Assembly (NCBI RefSeq): GCF_902686445.1
Contig: NC_062216.1
Location: 14,343,084-14,407,083 of the forward strand
Direction of reading: 5' to 3'
Length of the DNA: 64,000 nt
Origin: Sciurus carolinensis
Lineage: Eukaryota; Chordata; Mammalia; Rodentia; Sciuridae
The position numbers and the translations under genes are program-made. Positions 34,406 through 46,506 of this stretch are shown one piece after another (within the stretch, counting starts at the first letter, position 1; every line of letters starts with the position of its first letter). A model generated the notes under the pieces. It was not told the origin of the DNA. It worked only from the letters and a program-made list of their open reading frames with translations, and did not search any database.

Positions 34406-34917
34406 AGAGAAAGGGCGTGTCTCATGCTGGTCTGGAGCCTGGAGCCTTGTGCTTCAGCATGCACACCACAGACTTCCAATCAGTGTTTGATGGGGGGGTG
34501 AACATTTGGGGAGAGGAAATTGAGGTGAGAGGGGACGGTGCCACAAAGTGGCTACTCACATGCTATTCAGAGAGGCCTTCTATGGGCTTCCATGGCTCTG
34601 TGTCCCCCACCCCCACCCCGGATCCTGGTTGGGATGGATGGAAGTGAGAGGGCAGGACCAAGGGGAGGCAGAGGGGAGAAAGGGAATAAGCACATTGCGA
34701 GTGACCCAAGGGAAGGTTTGATCAGCCCAAATGACAAGAGCAGGATTACTGCTGTCTAAGGCAGTCAAGGAGTTAGGTAAGGGCCAGGAACTCGGCCATG
34801 GCCCGTCCCAGGCTTGATGCATTTGCATGTTCTGGACTGTTTGGGTAATTTGGAAAAGAGTGGTCAGTTGTCCATCAGGAGGGTTGGGTTCTATCCTAGG
34901 AGCTGTGTGATCTCGGA

Positions 34918-35392
34918 CAAGTCCATGTTTATGCTATTGATATGTGGTGTCCCTCAAGAGTTCATGTATGAGGTAATGCAAGAAAGTTTAGAGGTGAAAT
35001 GATTGGGTTATGAGATCCTTAACCTAATCAATGCATTAATTCACTTAAATGGATTAATGGGTGGTAAATGTAGGCAGGTAGGTGTGGCTGGAGGAGGTAG
35101 GTCACTAGGGGGGATGCCTTTGGGGTATATATTTTGTCCCTGTTGAGTGGAGTGCTCTCTCTCTCTCTCTCTCTCTCTCCTCCCTGATTACCATGTTCTG
35201 AGTTGATCTCCTCTGCTGTACCCTTCGCTTCCACCATGATGTTCTGCCTCAACTTAGGCCCAGAGCTATGGAGTTGGCTATCTGTGGACTGAGACCTCTG
35301 AAACTGTGAGCGTCAGATAAACTTTTCCTCCTTGAAAGTTGTTCCTGTCTTTTAACCACAGCAATGAAAAAGCTGACTAAAACAATCCCTCT
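34918..35392 (+). mobile_element. MaLR-type solitary LTR
   Basis: Carries tgtggtgtccctcaagagtt near the start, ccttaacctaatcaatgcat, a (CT)n tract at about 35152-35178, then gagacctctgaaactgtgag with cagataaactttt near the end, and ends in gctgactaaaaca. Same family as the LTR at 56105. No internal retroviral region. Confidence 0.75.
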
Positions 35393-37680
35393 CCTCTTTG
35401 GGCTCATATTCTCATAGACTAGAGACAGTGAACTTCATGGCTCATTCCAGCACTGACTTCCCACACTGACACAGGCACCTAGCATAGAAGACCCGGATTT
35501 TATTGGTTGTCCTTTTCCTTGGAGCAGATCCTGACCCACAGTGGAACTCAGCAAAATATCATCTGAGAGCTGCTAAAGAGGAAACTGAATGGAGAGATAC
35601 TGGGGAGAAAGAGTAGAGAGTAGACACAGTAAGAGACATCGAAAATCTAATACCACAATGGACTCCAACTTTAGTTTCCTTAAATGGTTAGTCACTATCT
35701 TTGGTTTAGATAAGCCAAAGAACATTCTAGAACTTTAGCAGATCAATAATGATCAAGAAGGGCCTGGAGAGGCCAGCTGAACACCTTTGGCACAGTTAGC
35801 ACTGTGTTGGTAATGGGGGATGGTTGATCCCTGTAAAAATTCCCCTAGGGACAGGGTGGTGCTGAGATAGGAGAAAACCAATAGAAAAGGAAGTCCCCAA
35901 GAGTGGAAAAAACAAAAGTAGAAGAGCCATTATCCTCTGTGGTGCCAACCCTGAAACAGGCTGCATGACTTTGGGCCAGGATCTTAATCTCTCTGGTCCC
36001 TCACTGGGGATAACAGTACCACTTGCCTGAAGACAGTAGATGGGTAGATGACCTTCTCACAGTCCCTTCCAGTGCTGCAGTCTCTCTAATTCTTCCTGAA
36101 CTTCTCTCTGCTGCCCCTCACAGACACCTGTCTATAGGTGTAGGGGAACCCAACTCCCATTTGTGTCCCTGCCAAGTGATTCCCAGGTGCAGAGACCACA
36201 GAGGGCATGGGTTGAGACCAGGGAGAGGAATTCTGACAGTAAACCACCAAGGTGCAAGAATCCCATGTTCACCCTCGTATCCTGTGGGTCACCTGAAAAA
36301 ATGAAGGAGAAGACAGGGGAGACGGGACAGGAAACATGAGTGAGAGTGCTTATTGGGATCGTCAAGTCCAGCTGGACCTTTGCAACAGGACTTTGGCCAC
36401 ACTGTGCAGTCGGCAGAGCTGCCCAAGGCAGAGCCTGCAGAACGCACTGGCAGTCTGGTCTGGCCAGTCCCCTCTGGCAGAGGGAGTGCAGACCCTTTAT
36501 CCATTCCCTCAGTGCTGTCTACCCTGGCTGGCTTCCCAGGAAGCCATGGCTGGCCCAGGACCCTAGGAAACATTCTCTGCAGCTCTGAAGTGGCTCTTCA
36601 TTCAGTAGAGAAAGTTAAGCTCTTGTTGGTTTTTGTCTCTGAAGAGCTACAAGTAATACCACGAAGGCCACCACAGAAGCCTGCCAAGGAAATGCATGAT
36701 ATGCAGCGACGGTGCAGATCTGGCCCACATCTCCTGGGGTGGATTTCTCAAGACAGGACTCACCATCAGGTGGGTTTGCAAAAGAAAGAAACCAGGTGGT
36801 GTTGCTACTGCCCAGTTTGATAGGCCAAGAAGAAAGTACAAGAGGGGGTCCAAGAACCAACCCATGGTCAGTGCTTGTAGGTCCAAGAATTCTTAGCTCC
36901 TAGCAAGCTGCAGACCTTCTGAGCAAGGCCAGGCCCCGTCCCCTGAGCCCTCTGGAGCTGGGAGTGTGAGGCTTTGAGGAGGCCGATCACCCAAAATAGA
37001 TGTGTTTTTTCACAACTTTTTTTATGAGCATTGGCATCTCTTGCAGCATGGGGGGAAAAAATAGCCTGAACTGTTAACAAATAAAGATTATAAAAAGCCC
37101 CAACTGTTCACCATGGGTTCCATGTGGCTGCAGTGTTTGGTGGAGAGGGGAGGTGTGCACCCAGAAGCCCCCGATCTCTTCTCCCTGACCCACTTTCCCC
37201 ACCTCCACAGCAGTTCTGAGGGCTTGGGGGTCACCATCAGTGTCAGGGATGGGGGAGTTTTGTGGGCACCTCCACGTGGTCCTGAGACTGTGTGTTCTTG
37301 TTTTCTGCCCCTGGAGCCTTCTTGGTACTTGGCCCTCCAACGATGCATGGAGGAGAATGGTGTACAAGCCCCTGGAGCTGAGTTGGGAACTGATGTCCAT
37401 CCCTGCAGGGAAGTTGGTAAAATGGGGTGTTGGCCTGGGTGACTCCTGAGGGGCCTTTGACCCTGAACTTTAGCAGCCAGAAGGGAACTCTCCTAACTCT
37501 GCAGAGCTCTCTCTTCCCCGCAAAGTCTGAGATCTGTCCAAGACCCATTTCTCCCGCCTTTGTAACGTCCCCTCTCCTTTCCTCATTCCCTCTCCTTATC
37601 TTTTTTGTTTCCTTCCCCTATTCCTTTCTCTCCCTTGCCCTGCTGCCTGGGCGAAGGTTTCTATAAAAATAAATGCATGC
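35393..37680. other. Intergenic: unique sequence and MIR
   Basis: MIR on plus strand at about 35940-36025 (gactttgggccaggatctta). The rest (36030-37680) is GC-moderate unique sequence whose open frames resemble nothing I know. Confidence 0.5.
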
Positions 37681-37893
37681 GCCAGGCATAGTGGCACACA
37701 CCTATAATCCCAGTGACTCAGGAGGCTGAGGCAGGAGGATCACGAGTTCAAGGCCAGCCTCAGCAACTTAGCAAGACCCTAAGAAACTTAGTGAGATCCT
37801 GTCTCAAAAGAAAAAATAAAAAGAACTGCAGTGTGGCTCAGTGGTTAAGAGCCCCTGGGTTCAATTTCTGGTACCAAACAAACAAATAAAATA
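37681..37893 (+). mobile_element. B1-dID SINE
   Basis: gccaggcatagtggcacaca at the start, gaggctgaggcaggaggatc, agtgtggctcagtggttaag, and an A-rich tail. Full length. Confidence 0.93.
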
Positions 37894-38175
37894 ATACTCA
37901 TGACTCTGGCTTAGTCGGCCTTTAAGATGAAGGGTCCAGTGACCAGCCAGGACACCAGGGAGTCTATTGGGCATTATTCAACTCTGGGTGGTCCTCAGTC
38001 GAATGGGGCAGGGGATGCTGGCCCATCTAGGTGGTGACAGTGATGAGGAACCAGCAGGGCATCTGCCCCATCCCAGGCCTTCTCAGGACCCGACAGCCCT
38101 CTCTCAGGCTCCCACTGGCCATTAGAAGCCATTTCCACCCTCGTCTGCTACTCAGGGAAATCCCACTCCTTCCTA

Positions 38176-38338
38176 AGGTTATGGGATGGATTTATTTATT
38201 TATTTATTTATTTACTTACTTACTTACTTACTTATTTTATTTTTATTTTTTTGTGGTGCTGGGGATAGAACCCAGGGTCTTGTGCTTGCAAGGCAAGCAC
38301 TCTACCAACTGAGCTATCTCCCCAGCCCAGGTTATGGG
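38176..38338 (-). mobile_element. ID SINE with tetranucleotide tail and 10-bp target duplication
   Basis: Minus-strand ID body 38249-38328 (ggtgctggggatagaaccca, tctaccaactgagctatctc). Its tail has become (ATTT)n(ACTT)n at 38190-38248. The word aggttatggg flanks both sides (38176-38185 and 38329-38338). Confidence 0.9.
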
Positions 38339-41300
38339 TTTTAAATGGCTGAAAAGGGAGGAAGGAGTGGGGGGAGCAGCAGGGACTCTGAGTCCACTTT
38401 GACTTGTCACAGCCAGAGTGTTGCTTGGCAGGACATAGTCATGCTTGGCTTACTGCCCCCACCCATGGGGGCAAGATGTGCAGTGAGATAGGCTGGTATG
38501 GGGGCAGAGGGACCCAGGGACCCAGGGACCCAGGGTGTGGAGAAGGGGAAGGAACTGGTACTCAGAGTTGGAAGCTTTCCGTGGAGCAGGTGGGATGTGC
38601 TTCACATAGGGCCTGAGTGCAGGTGCCTGGGCAAAGGGGAAGGGCACTGGCTGTTGCTGGCGGCCCCTTGGAAACACAGTTCAGGGTTCCTCAGAGACCA
38701 CTGGACAGATGTCTCAATTTCAGTTGTCTGAGGCTGATCACGTGACCTGCAAAGTTCACAGCCAGTCGCCCATCCTCCTCCCAACCTACCCTCCTCCTCC
38801 TTCTTGGGTGCGCCTGCAGGGAACTCTCTGGGAGCCCAGGTGGTAAGTGGAAGTCCAGGGCTGGAAGCAACCCCAAGAAGAGCCCCAAATGGAGAATGTA
38901 CTGCCGCCCTCACACCCAGCGGGGCCCCTCAGAGACCTTAGCTTGGATCATTCCATTTTACAGATGCAGAACTGAGAACCAGGAAGCTGGCTGCTGGGAG
39001 GAATCAGAGCCAGAGGTTGAGTCCAGTTGTCCTGACCGCAGGCCACCTCCCAGGCCTGAGAGGTTGGGAAGAGGCAACGTAGAGATACTAAGAGCCCTGC
39101 CAGGTCAAAGGAGTGTGACCAGCCTGTGCCACCAAGTCACACTGCCTAACCTGGCCTTCCCTTTTTGAAAACAATAAGACTTGTTTGATCATCGATTCCT
39201 GTCGGCATTCTCTCTTTCTTTCATTTTCATTTCTGGAATGCATGTTAAGCTTCAACCAGTGCCAGACACTGTATGGTGAGGCACCAAGGAGCTTAAGTTT
39301 AATGATGAGGATGAGGAGGATGATATTAATTAACAATATTAATTTATTCAGTGTTTATTGCATGCCCAGTCTTGTGCTACTACTACCACCCTATTGAAAC
39401 TTCAAAAATAATCCCGTAAGAAGAAAGTAGTATTATTATTATCCCCATTAGGCAGAGGAGGAAGTAGAAACTTCCAGGGGTGCCCAGTTTGCAAAGCAGG
39501 CGGCAGTGTGAATATTCCCACTAGGCAGCAGGTTCAAGAGACTTCCAAGGGGACCAACCGCACAGCCCCAGCCCCTTCCAGTCAAGCATATTTTTAATTC
39601 ATATCAGAATAACTCTCTTTCTCTTACAAGAAAACTGAGGCCAAGAGCAGAAAACAACCCCTATGAAGTCAAAGAGCCACTTTGTAGTTGTGTGAGGCAT
39701 GATTTTTATCTCTGGGCTTCAGTTTTCTCCATGACACGGAAGTGTCTCCTTGAAAGTCTCATTGGTCCCCCATTGTTGAAGTCCTGACAGTGTGACATTA
39801 GCATATTTCCTGCTATCAGGGAGAGTCCACAGGAAGTCAATGGCCAGAGGGGCACAGAGAGCAGAGAGGCAGGAATGGCTGACTGAGACTTGCCTCAGGA
39901 CCTCCTCCAGGCCACACCACCCCAACACGTGGCCAGGACCATCCTTGCCCTCCAGGCTACCGAGAGTGTGGGAATGTCTTCCTACATCCAGGCAGGGACT
40001 TTCAGCTGAGTGTACACCTGACCAGCCCAGGAACTGACCTGCAAATGAGGAAATATGCCCTCCAGGCGGGGCAAGTAGGACAAGATATGGAATTCCTTCC
40101 CTCTGAGCCTGGAGCCAAGATAACTGTAAACATGGGCAGCTAGATCCTTAAATGGTCACTTCAGGGAGTACTTTTGGCAGCGCTTTTGGCAGCCTGACAC
40201 TTGGGCAAGACCTGTGCCTTTCTCTACCTTTGCGCACACCTAGGGTGGCTCAATGTTCACTCAACCCCTTGTCTGAGTTATCCCTGCCTCGCTGGGACAC
40301 TCACAGGTCCCCAAAAGCCTCAGTGGCAGCCCTGTTCCTTCTTAATGCCTGTGGTAAAGCGACATTAGTCTTGGGGTGAGGTGGAGGGCCTGGGTTACCC
40401 CAGAGGCCTTTTTTTCCCTAGTGCAGGCCTGAAAGCTCCTGTCAGGTGGGACTGTTACGGGGAACAAAATCCAGGGTTGGGGTGAGAGTGGAAGAGAATT
40501 AGGATCAGGGGTGCTGCTCAGTTTCTGTTTGGGTAAATAGATCTACTGCTGGAGCGTGGGCATCTCCCAGAACGGGAAGGGCCATTTACGCAGGGGACAC
40601 TCAGCAGGAGGGGAAAGTGGGTATAGAATATCAGGAAGGCTGGGCACTAGCAGAGCAGCGGCTTCCCTGGTAACAAGTCAGACACAGGCAGGGGCCCCCC
40701 AGACAGGGAGGCGCAGAGATCAGTTGACCACATGCGCAAAGGCAGCTCCAACCTTGTAAGCGGTTCCTGCACCTCCTCCTGACCAGTGGTCCCGTTGATG
40801 GGTAAGAATTCAGTGTGCTGGTGTGTATGGGGTGGGGGGAGATATCATCTTCTTGGTCCTTCCACACCTCTCCTTCCATCCTGACCAGGTTCACACGAGG
40901 AAGTGGAACCCAAGCCTGCCCGGCACATGGCCACTGTAGACGCTGCCCCTTGAGGTTCCCTTGACGTCCTTAGCCCACCAGTCCCTGTCCTGCTTTCACA
41001 CACCACCTTTTAGAAGAGAGACATCAGAGAACTTCAAGTAGTACTAAGCGCCCGAATGACGAGGGGGAAGAGGGGTAGAGCAGCCAGAGCCTGGAGAGTC
41101 CTCCCTTCCCCGGGGACAGAGTAACAACCCAGGCTAGAGAGTTACCTACCATCTGCCCCCCGGGGTCCAGCTGTCTGCGACACTCTTTCCTGTTCCAAGA
41201 CAGACAGTGTCCTGGGCCAGGTCAGTGGGAGGGGATGTGTGAGGAAATGGCAGGCAGGTTTTAAGGCTGGATCCAGAGCCCAGCCCGTGGGGACAGGTGA

Positions 41301-41968
41301 GAGCACGGCTTACTATACCCAGGGTGTGACTGGGAGGCTGAGGCTGGTCTTCTAGTCATTCCCCTCCCCTTCTCCAGGACCTAAGAGAATCCAGAAACAA
41401 GCCAGCTGCCGGTCCCTTCTTTGGCCAGGTGCGCCTCTGGGAGCCCTGTTTTGTTTGCCTTCAGGCTCCCATTCCGACTCTGGCCCTGGCCTGACCTCCT
41501 GGGTCCCTGTGACTCACATTGCTTTGGAATTTCACTGACTGGCCTTTCTGAAGCACATGGGGAGAGGCTGGCCTGGGGCCAGGGAACAGCGCTCTGTTTC
41601 AGCCCCACCGGCGATTAACTTTGGCTACCTGAGCTCGAGGCCATAGAAACTGGGGAGAGGGAAGGCAGAGCGGAGAAGCCAGGTGGGGGGTGGAAAGGCT
41701 TTGTTCCTGCTTTGCTCACCTGTGCACAGGTAGAAAACAGCAGCAGCAGGAAAGGGCAGGAGACACAGGAAGACTGAGTGGGCATAAAACCTAGACTGGG
41801 CCCTGTGCTTCTTAGACTGGATCTCTGGACTCAGTTTACCCTTTTGTGAGTCTTCAAGGTTTGAGGCCCCCAGATTTTTGAATGCCAGAAACGATCACCT
41901 CCTCCTCACCTGACAGTCCTGGCATGTCACTCCAAACAGCTCGAGCGCTGTCGGCACCCCTCTGACTT
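38339..41968. other. Intergenic: unique, with old MIR traces
   Basis: A short 9-bp tandem (gacccaggg) lies near 38511-38536. MIR-like pieces lie around 38930-39030 and 39600-39730. No exon or recent SINE seen between 38340 and 41960. Confidence 0.5.
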
Positions 41969-42162
41969 TTTCTTTCTAGTTTTTGTACTTGGATTGACCC
42001 CACAGGTGCTCTACTGCGGAGCCACACCCCCAGCCTTCTTCGTCCTTTATTTCGAGACAGGGTCTCGCCAAGTGAGTTGCCCAGGCTGACCTCGAACTTG
42101 TGATCCTCCTGCCCCCGCTTCCCGAGCAGAGGGGATCACAGGCGTGTGCCACCGCGCCCATT
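41969..42162 (-). mobile_element. B1-dID SINE
   Basis: Minus-strand copy: ctgcggagccacacccccag, gagacagggtctcgccaagt, gtgtgccaccgcgccca. Confidence 0.88.
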
Positions 42163-42779
42163 ATTCCCCCGTTCTGAGAACTGAATGAGGGGTTGGCCCT
42201 GGTGGAATCGTGGAGAACAGAACGGAAGAAACAGTGCCCTAGGCTGGGTACAAGAAGACCCAGAGTCACCTTGAGATCGCCATCACCCTGGCCTGCCCCA
42301 CAGCCACCTCGTCAGTGAGGTAAGACAGGCCTCAGCCCCATGGCGCTCACCTCCACTGGGCCTCTGATGTCCACTTGAGTGGCTGGCAGAGTCCCAGTTC
42401 TGGGGCCCCACCTCCACTCCTCTGGGAGGCGACTGATTCTCGGACTCCCTGCCCTACCTGGTCCCCTACCTCCCAACCTGCCCCTGCCCAGCCAGCATTT
42501 CTGTGGAGAAGAGGGCTATGTTCCAGCAAGGCTGGCCTGGGGGTTCAGTAGAGAGTGGGCCAGGGCCAGGGCACCCTGCGTGGATTCGAGAAACACTGCC
42601 CTCACCCCAGGGTCCAGCCCCTAGGGGAGCCTCTTGCCAGGTCAGGGGAGGTCTGCTCAATCCTCTTCTTGCTGCCGGGCAGCTCTGGCTGAGCCCAGCT
42701 CTAGAGAGGCCTGGCTTCAATCTCCATCACTTGGGAAGAGGAGAAGGAGTAAGAGGTGGGGATAAAGAAAAGAATCAGG
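42163..42779. other. Intergenic unique GC-rich sequence
   Basis: Nothing recognised between the SINE and the LTR. Confidence 0.5.
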
Positions 42780-43184
42780 GCCTCTGCTATGATGTGAGTA
42801 TGAATATGATGATTCATTCTTAAATCCTCAACATGGCCATCTTGGGAGGTGGGACGTGGGGGAGGTGTTGGGGTCATGGGCTGAGCCTTCAGATGGATCA
42901 AAGGCGCCTCAAGGGAGTGAGCAGTTTTCTGCTCTCTACAAGAGCAGAGGTTGTTAAAAAAAGCCCTTGCTTTTTTTCTCTTCTGCACATGCCCACTTGC
43001 GCTTCCACTCTTCATCAGGAGTCAAAGCTGCTGGAGACCCTCACCAGAAGCTAAGCAGATGCGCCAGCCAGCTCTTGGGCTTCGCAGCCTCCAGAACTGT
43101 GAGCCAAAATAAACCTCCTTTCTTTATAAGTGACCCAGTTCCAGGTATTCTGTTCTAGCAACAGGAAATGGACCAAGATAATCT
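42780..43184 (+). mobile_element. MaLR/MLT-type LTR
   Basis: The 3' half is typical: ttcgcagcctccagaactgt, gagccaaaataaacctcctt, tctttataagtgacccagtt, ending gaaatggaccaaga. Contains the LTR poly(A) word AATAAA. Confidence 0.8.
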
Positions 43185-43367
43185 CTATACCCATACCAAT
43201 GACTATAAGAGGGACTTTCCCTTCAAAAGTACCTTTAATAAGCAACAATATATCATGATCACATGGGTTTGAGAGTTTGGAATCGCAAGTCAGACTGGGC
43301 TCGCATGGAAGATGGTCCTCTTACAGATTTTGAAGATGCCTCCTGTCCTTGCATAGTCATTAACATT

Positions 43368-43452
43368 TTTTGTTTTTCTGGAGCTGAGGATTGAACCCAG
43401 GTCCTTGTGCACACTACACATAGAATCTACCACTGAGCTGTGTCCCTCAGTC
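43368..43452 (-). mobile_element. ID SINE
   Basis: Minus-strand ID: gctgaggattgaacccaggt, accactgagctgtgtccctc. Confidence 0.75.
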
Positions 43453-43527
43453 CATCATTAATATTGTAAGTCATATAACATATGGTACATGAAGATGTTT
43501 TATGTATCTAAGTTATACAACATAATA

Positions 43528-43733
43528 AAGCTGAGTACGGTGGCATGTAATCCCAGCAATTTACGAGGCTGAGACAGAAGGATCCCAAGTTCCAGGCCAG
43601 CATGGGCAACTTAACGATACCCTGTCTCAAAATAAAACATAAAAAAGAAAAGGACTAGGGATACAGTTCGGTGGTAGAGCAACCCTGAATTCAATCCTGG
43701 AACTGCAAATTAGTAATAATAATAATAATACCC
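43528..43733 (+). mobile_element. B1-dID SINE
   Basis: gctgagtacggtggcatgta, gaggctgagacagaaggatc, ggatacagttcggtggtaga; the tail is a short (AAT)n. Confidence 0.88.
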
Positions 43734-43739
43734 AATATT

Positions 43740-45050
43740 TGTGAAACCCTTAGTCAATATACTCCATAGTGGATGCTACATATATATAACTCCCATTTCT
43801 ACCTCTGACTTCTCCAACAGAGGGAACCCTGATTCTGTATTTTGTAATTGTCATTTCTTTGATAATTCAAAATATTTTGTATCATATTGTGTGGGCACCC
43901 CAAATAGCATGCTGTTGCGGCTACTGCGTGTACAGCATCCTGTGGACTTGCTTTTTCCTCTCAGCTTGCCCTTACTAAGATGAGCACCTAGACATGCCCT
44001 TCATTTTCACAGCAGTAAAGTGTTCCAGGCCACAGCATGGAACTCTGCTGGCCAGCGTTTTGCCATTATGAAAGCTGCTTCTTTGAATGTTCTTTTGCTT
44101 GTCTTCAAGTTGACATGTTCAAGTAGTGCTCCTTGGGTCGAGGCCTGGAGCTGGAATTGCTGGGTTACAGAGTGCATGCGTGCTCAACTACACAGGATAA
44201 TGCCAAGGCCTTTTCCCACGTGGTGATGACAGCGGCAGTTTACAAGAACTCCGGTTGCTCCGCGCTCTCACGTGGTGTTTCAGACATACCCTTTGGCCTC
44301 TCTGTTGGGTGCAGAATGACACCTCGGTTGTAAAGACTGTGGTTTTCTGATCACTAACAAGGTTGAGTGGGTGTTTTCAGACTTTTTTTTTTTTGGTACC
44401 AGGGATTGAACCCAGGGGCGCTTTACCACTGAGCCACATCTCCAGCCCCCCTTTTTTATATACATATATATTTTAGGGACAGGGTCTCACTGAGTTGCTT
44501 AGGGCCTCGCTAAGTTGCTGAAGCTGGCTTTGAACTCTCCATCCCTCAGCCTCCAGAGTCACTGGGATTACAGGCATGCGCCACCGCACCTGGCTGTTAT
44601 CATACATTTTGGTACATTTGTGTTTCTTCTGCGAGATGCCCCTTCATGTCCTTTGGTCATTTTAGATGCTATCATTTTCTTATCCTTGGTGATTTGCAGG
44701 AGTTATGTGTATCCTCTAAAACTAACGTCTTATTATTATTATTATTTTAGTTAAATGTATGACAAATGTTTTCTCCAGGAATGTGACTTGTTTTATGATT
44801 TTATGGTGTCTTTTGATAAAATTCAATTGCTTTGTCGTTGAAGTTATCAAGTTTCCTTTTCATAGTAATATTTTTTTCTATCTTGATTAAGAAATTCTTC
44901 CTTATCTCAAAGTGATAAATATAGTTTTCTACATTTGTTTTATCAGACACGTCAAATCTTGCTTTTTACTTTTAGATCTTTATTCCATCCACAATTGGTT
45001 TTTAACAATTGAAAGGAGTTTTGTTTAGTCTTACCTGTTTTCCTTTTTAA
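43740..45050 (-). mobile_element. Old L1 (L1M-type) fragment interrupted by a SINE
   Basis: Minus-strand L1 3' region: gctggaattgctgggttaca near 44150, ttgataaaattcaattgctt near 44813, attccatccacaattggttt near 44983. Highly diverged. The B1-dID at 44386-44596 is nested inside it. Confidence 0.65.
44386..44596 (-). mobile_element. B1-dID SINE nested in old L1
   Basis: ggtaccagggattgaaccca, ccactgagccacatctccag, gggacagggtctcactgagt, gcgccaccgcacctggc. Confidence 0.92.
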
Positions 45051-45087
45051 GATTTTTCTTTTCTTTTCTTTTTCTTTTTAAAATTTT

Positions 45088-45305
45088 TTTGGTGGTGCTT
45101 ACTGGGAATTGACAAATGGCCCCACAAGTGCTAGGCAAACACTCTACCACGGAGCTACATCCCCATCCCAATGGGGAAAATATTTTTTATTTTAAAAAAT
45201 ACTTTTCTGGGCTGGAAGTGTAGCTCAATGATAGAACACATGCTCACCATGTATGGGACTTGGGTTCAACCAAAATTGAAATAAAATATAAATAATAAAT
45301 TAAAA
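45088..45305. mobile_element. Two ID SINEs in opposite orientation
   Basis: 45088-45175 is minus strand (actctaccacggagctacat). 45207-45305 is plus strand (gggctggaagtgtagctcaa). They face away from an A/T-rich centre. Confidence 0.75.
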
Positions 45306-46204
45306 AAATATGTTTGGCACTATGATTAACAAATGTTCATACATACAGAAAACTTGGAAAAATTGAAAAACACTAGTAACCACTAAAATTTTCATATGAC
45401 ACAGATAGTATTACAGTTATTTTTTATGGTACTTTTTTCTGATTCTACAAGTTCATAGTAGAACATTCAGAAGATGGAAAAGAAAAGGGGAAAAAATTGG
45501 GTGTTTCATGTCATCTGAAAGTTAAATGTTCCTCCCAGCATCCTCACTGATCAAGCAGGAGCAGAGCTCTGCACTGGTGAGAAGATTCCAGATCATGGCC
45601 ATCAGCATAAAGACTGTAGTTACGTACTTGGTCAGGAAGAGAGTCCTGGCCATCCTCTGCAATAAATGTATCATGAGGGGCACCCTCCACAACCCAGTAA
45701 AATTCCAAACAGGCCTGCTTAAATTATAGGAAAAAGAAAATTATACTGTTCAAATATTAATGGAACCATCCAAAGTAGCTAAAATTGGTTATTTAAATGA
45801 TAGAAAGGCATGCTTTTATTTCCTTTGCACAAAAAACAAAAACCAAAAAACAAACACCTTTTTTTTCCTGTAAGGTAGAAAATAAAAATATAGATCACCA
45901 TTACCAAAACCAGGTATTTCCCCCACATTTTACTTATGCCTTACTATGGCTAACCTGTCAAACTCAAAGTTTTATCCTCCTCCCCTTTAGCTAAACCATT
46001 AGAACTCCATTTTGTTGGACTGGTATACAGGTAGTCTGCTCTCCTGCTGACTTGTGTGCAGGTCTCCCCACCACATCTAAACTGACATCTCGCAGTCCAG
46101 GTGTGGCCCCTGCCAGTGGATTGGCCTTTACACAGAAGCTAAAGTGGAACCTGTTAGGGAGTTCCATCTTGGTACATGGTCGGGTCTGAGTGTGTTCCTC
46201 CAAA
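45306..46204. other. Intergenic AT-rich sequence
   Basis: Probably old L1-derived in part. An open frame at 45526-45729 matches no family I know. Confidence 0.4.
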
Positions 46205-46506
46205 TTCATACATTGATATCATTTGCAATGTGGTGGTTATCTCAAAAGGCTAGGCTTGCCAGAGGTGACTGACTCATGAGAGCTCCACCCCATCCATGGG
46301 ATTAACGCCCTTATGATAGAAGCCCAAGAGAGTCTGCCCCTTGTGCCATGTGGGACACGGCAAGAAGGTGCCACCTATGAGGAACAGGCCCTCATCAGAC
46401 ACCAAATCTGCTGGTGCCTTGATCTTGGACTTTGCAGCTTCCAGAACTGTAGTTAGTAAGTGACCCTGTCTAAGGGATTTCACGGCAGCCTGAATGGACT
46501 AAGGCA
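46205..46506 (+). mobile_element. MLT1-like LTR
   Basis: Features ggtggttatctcaaaaggct, gccccttgtgccatgtggga, ttggactttgcagcttccag, ending cctgaatggactaag. Confidence 0.65.
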
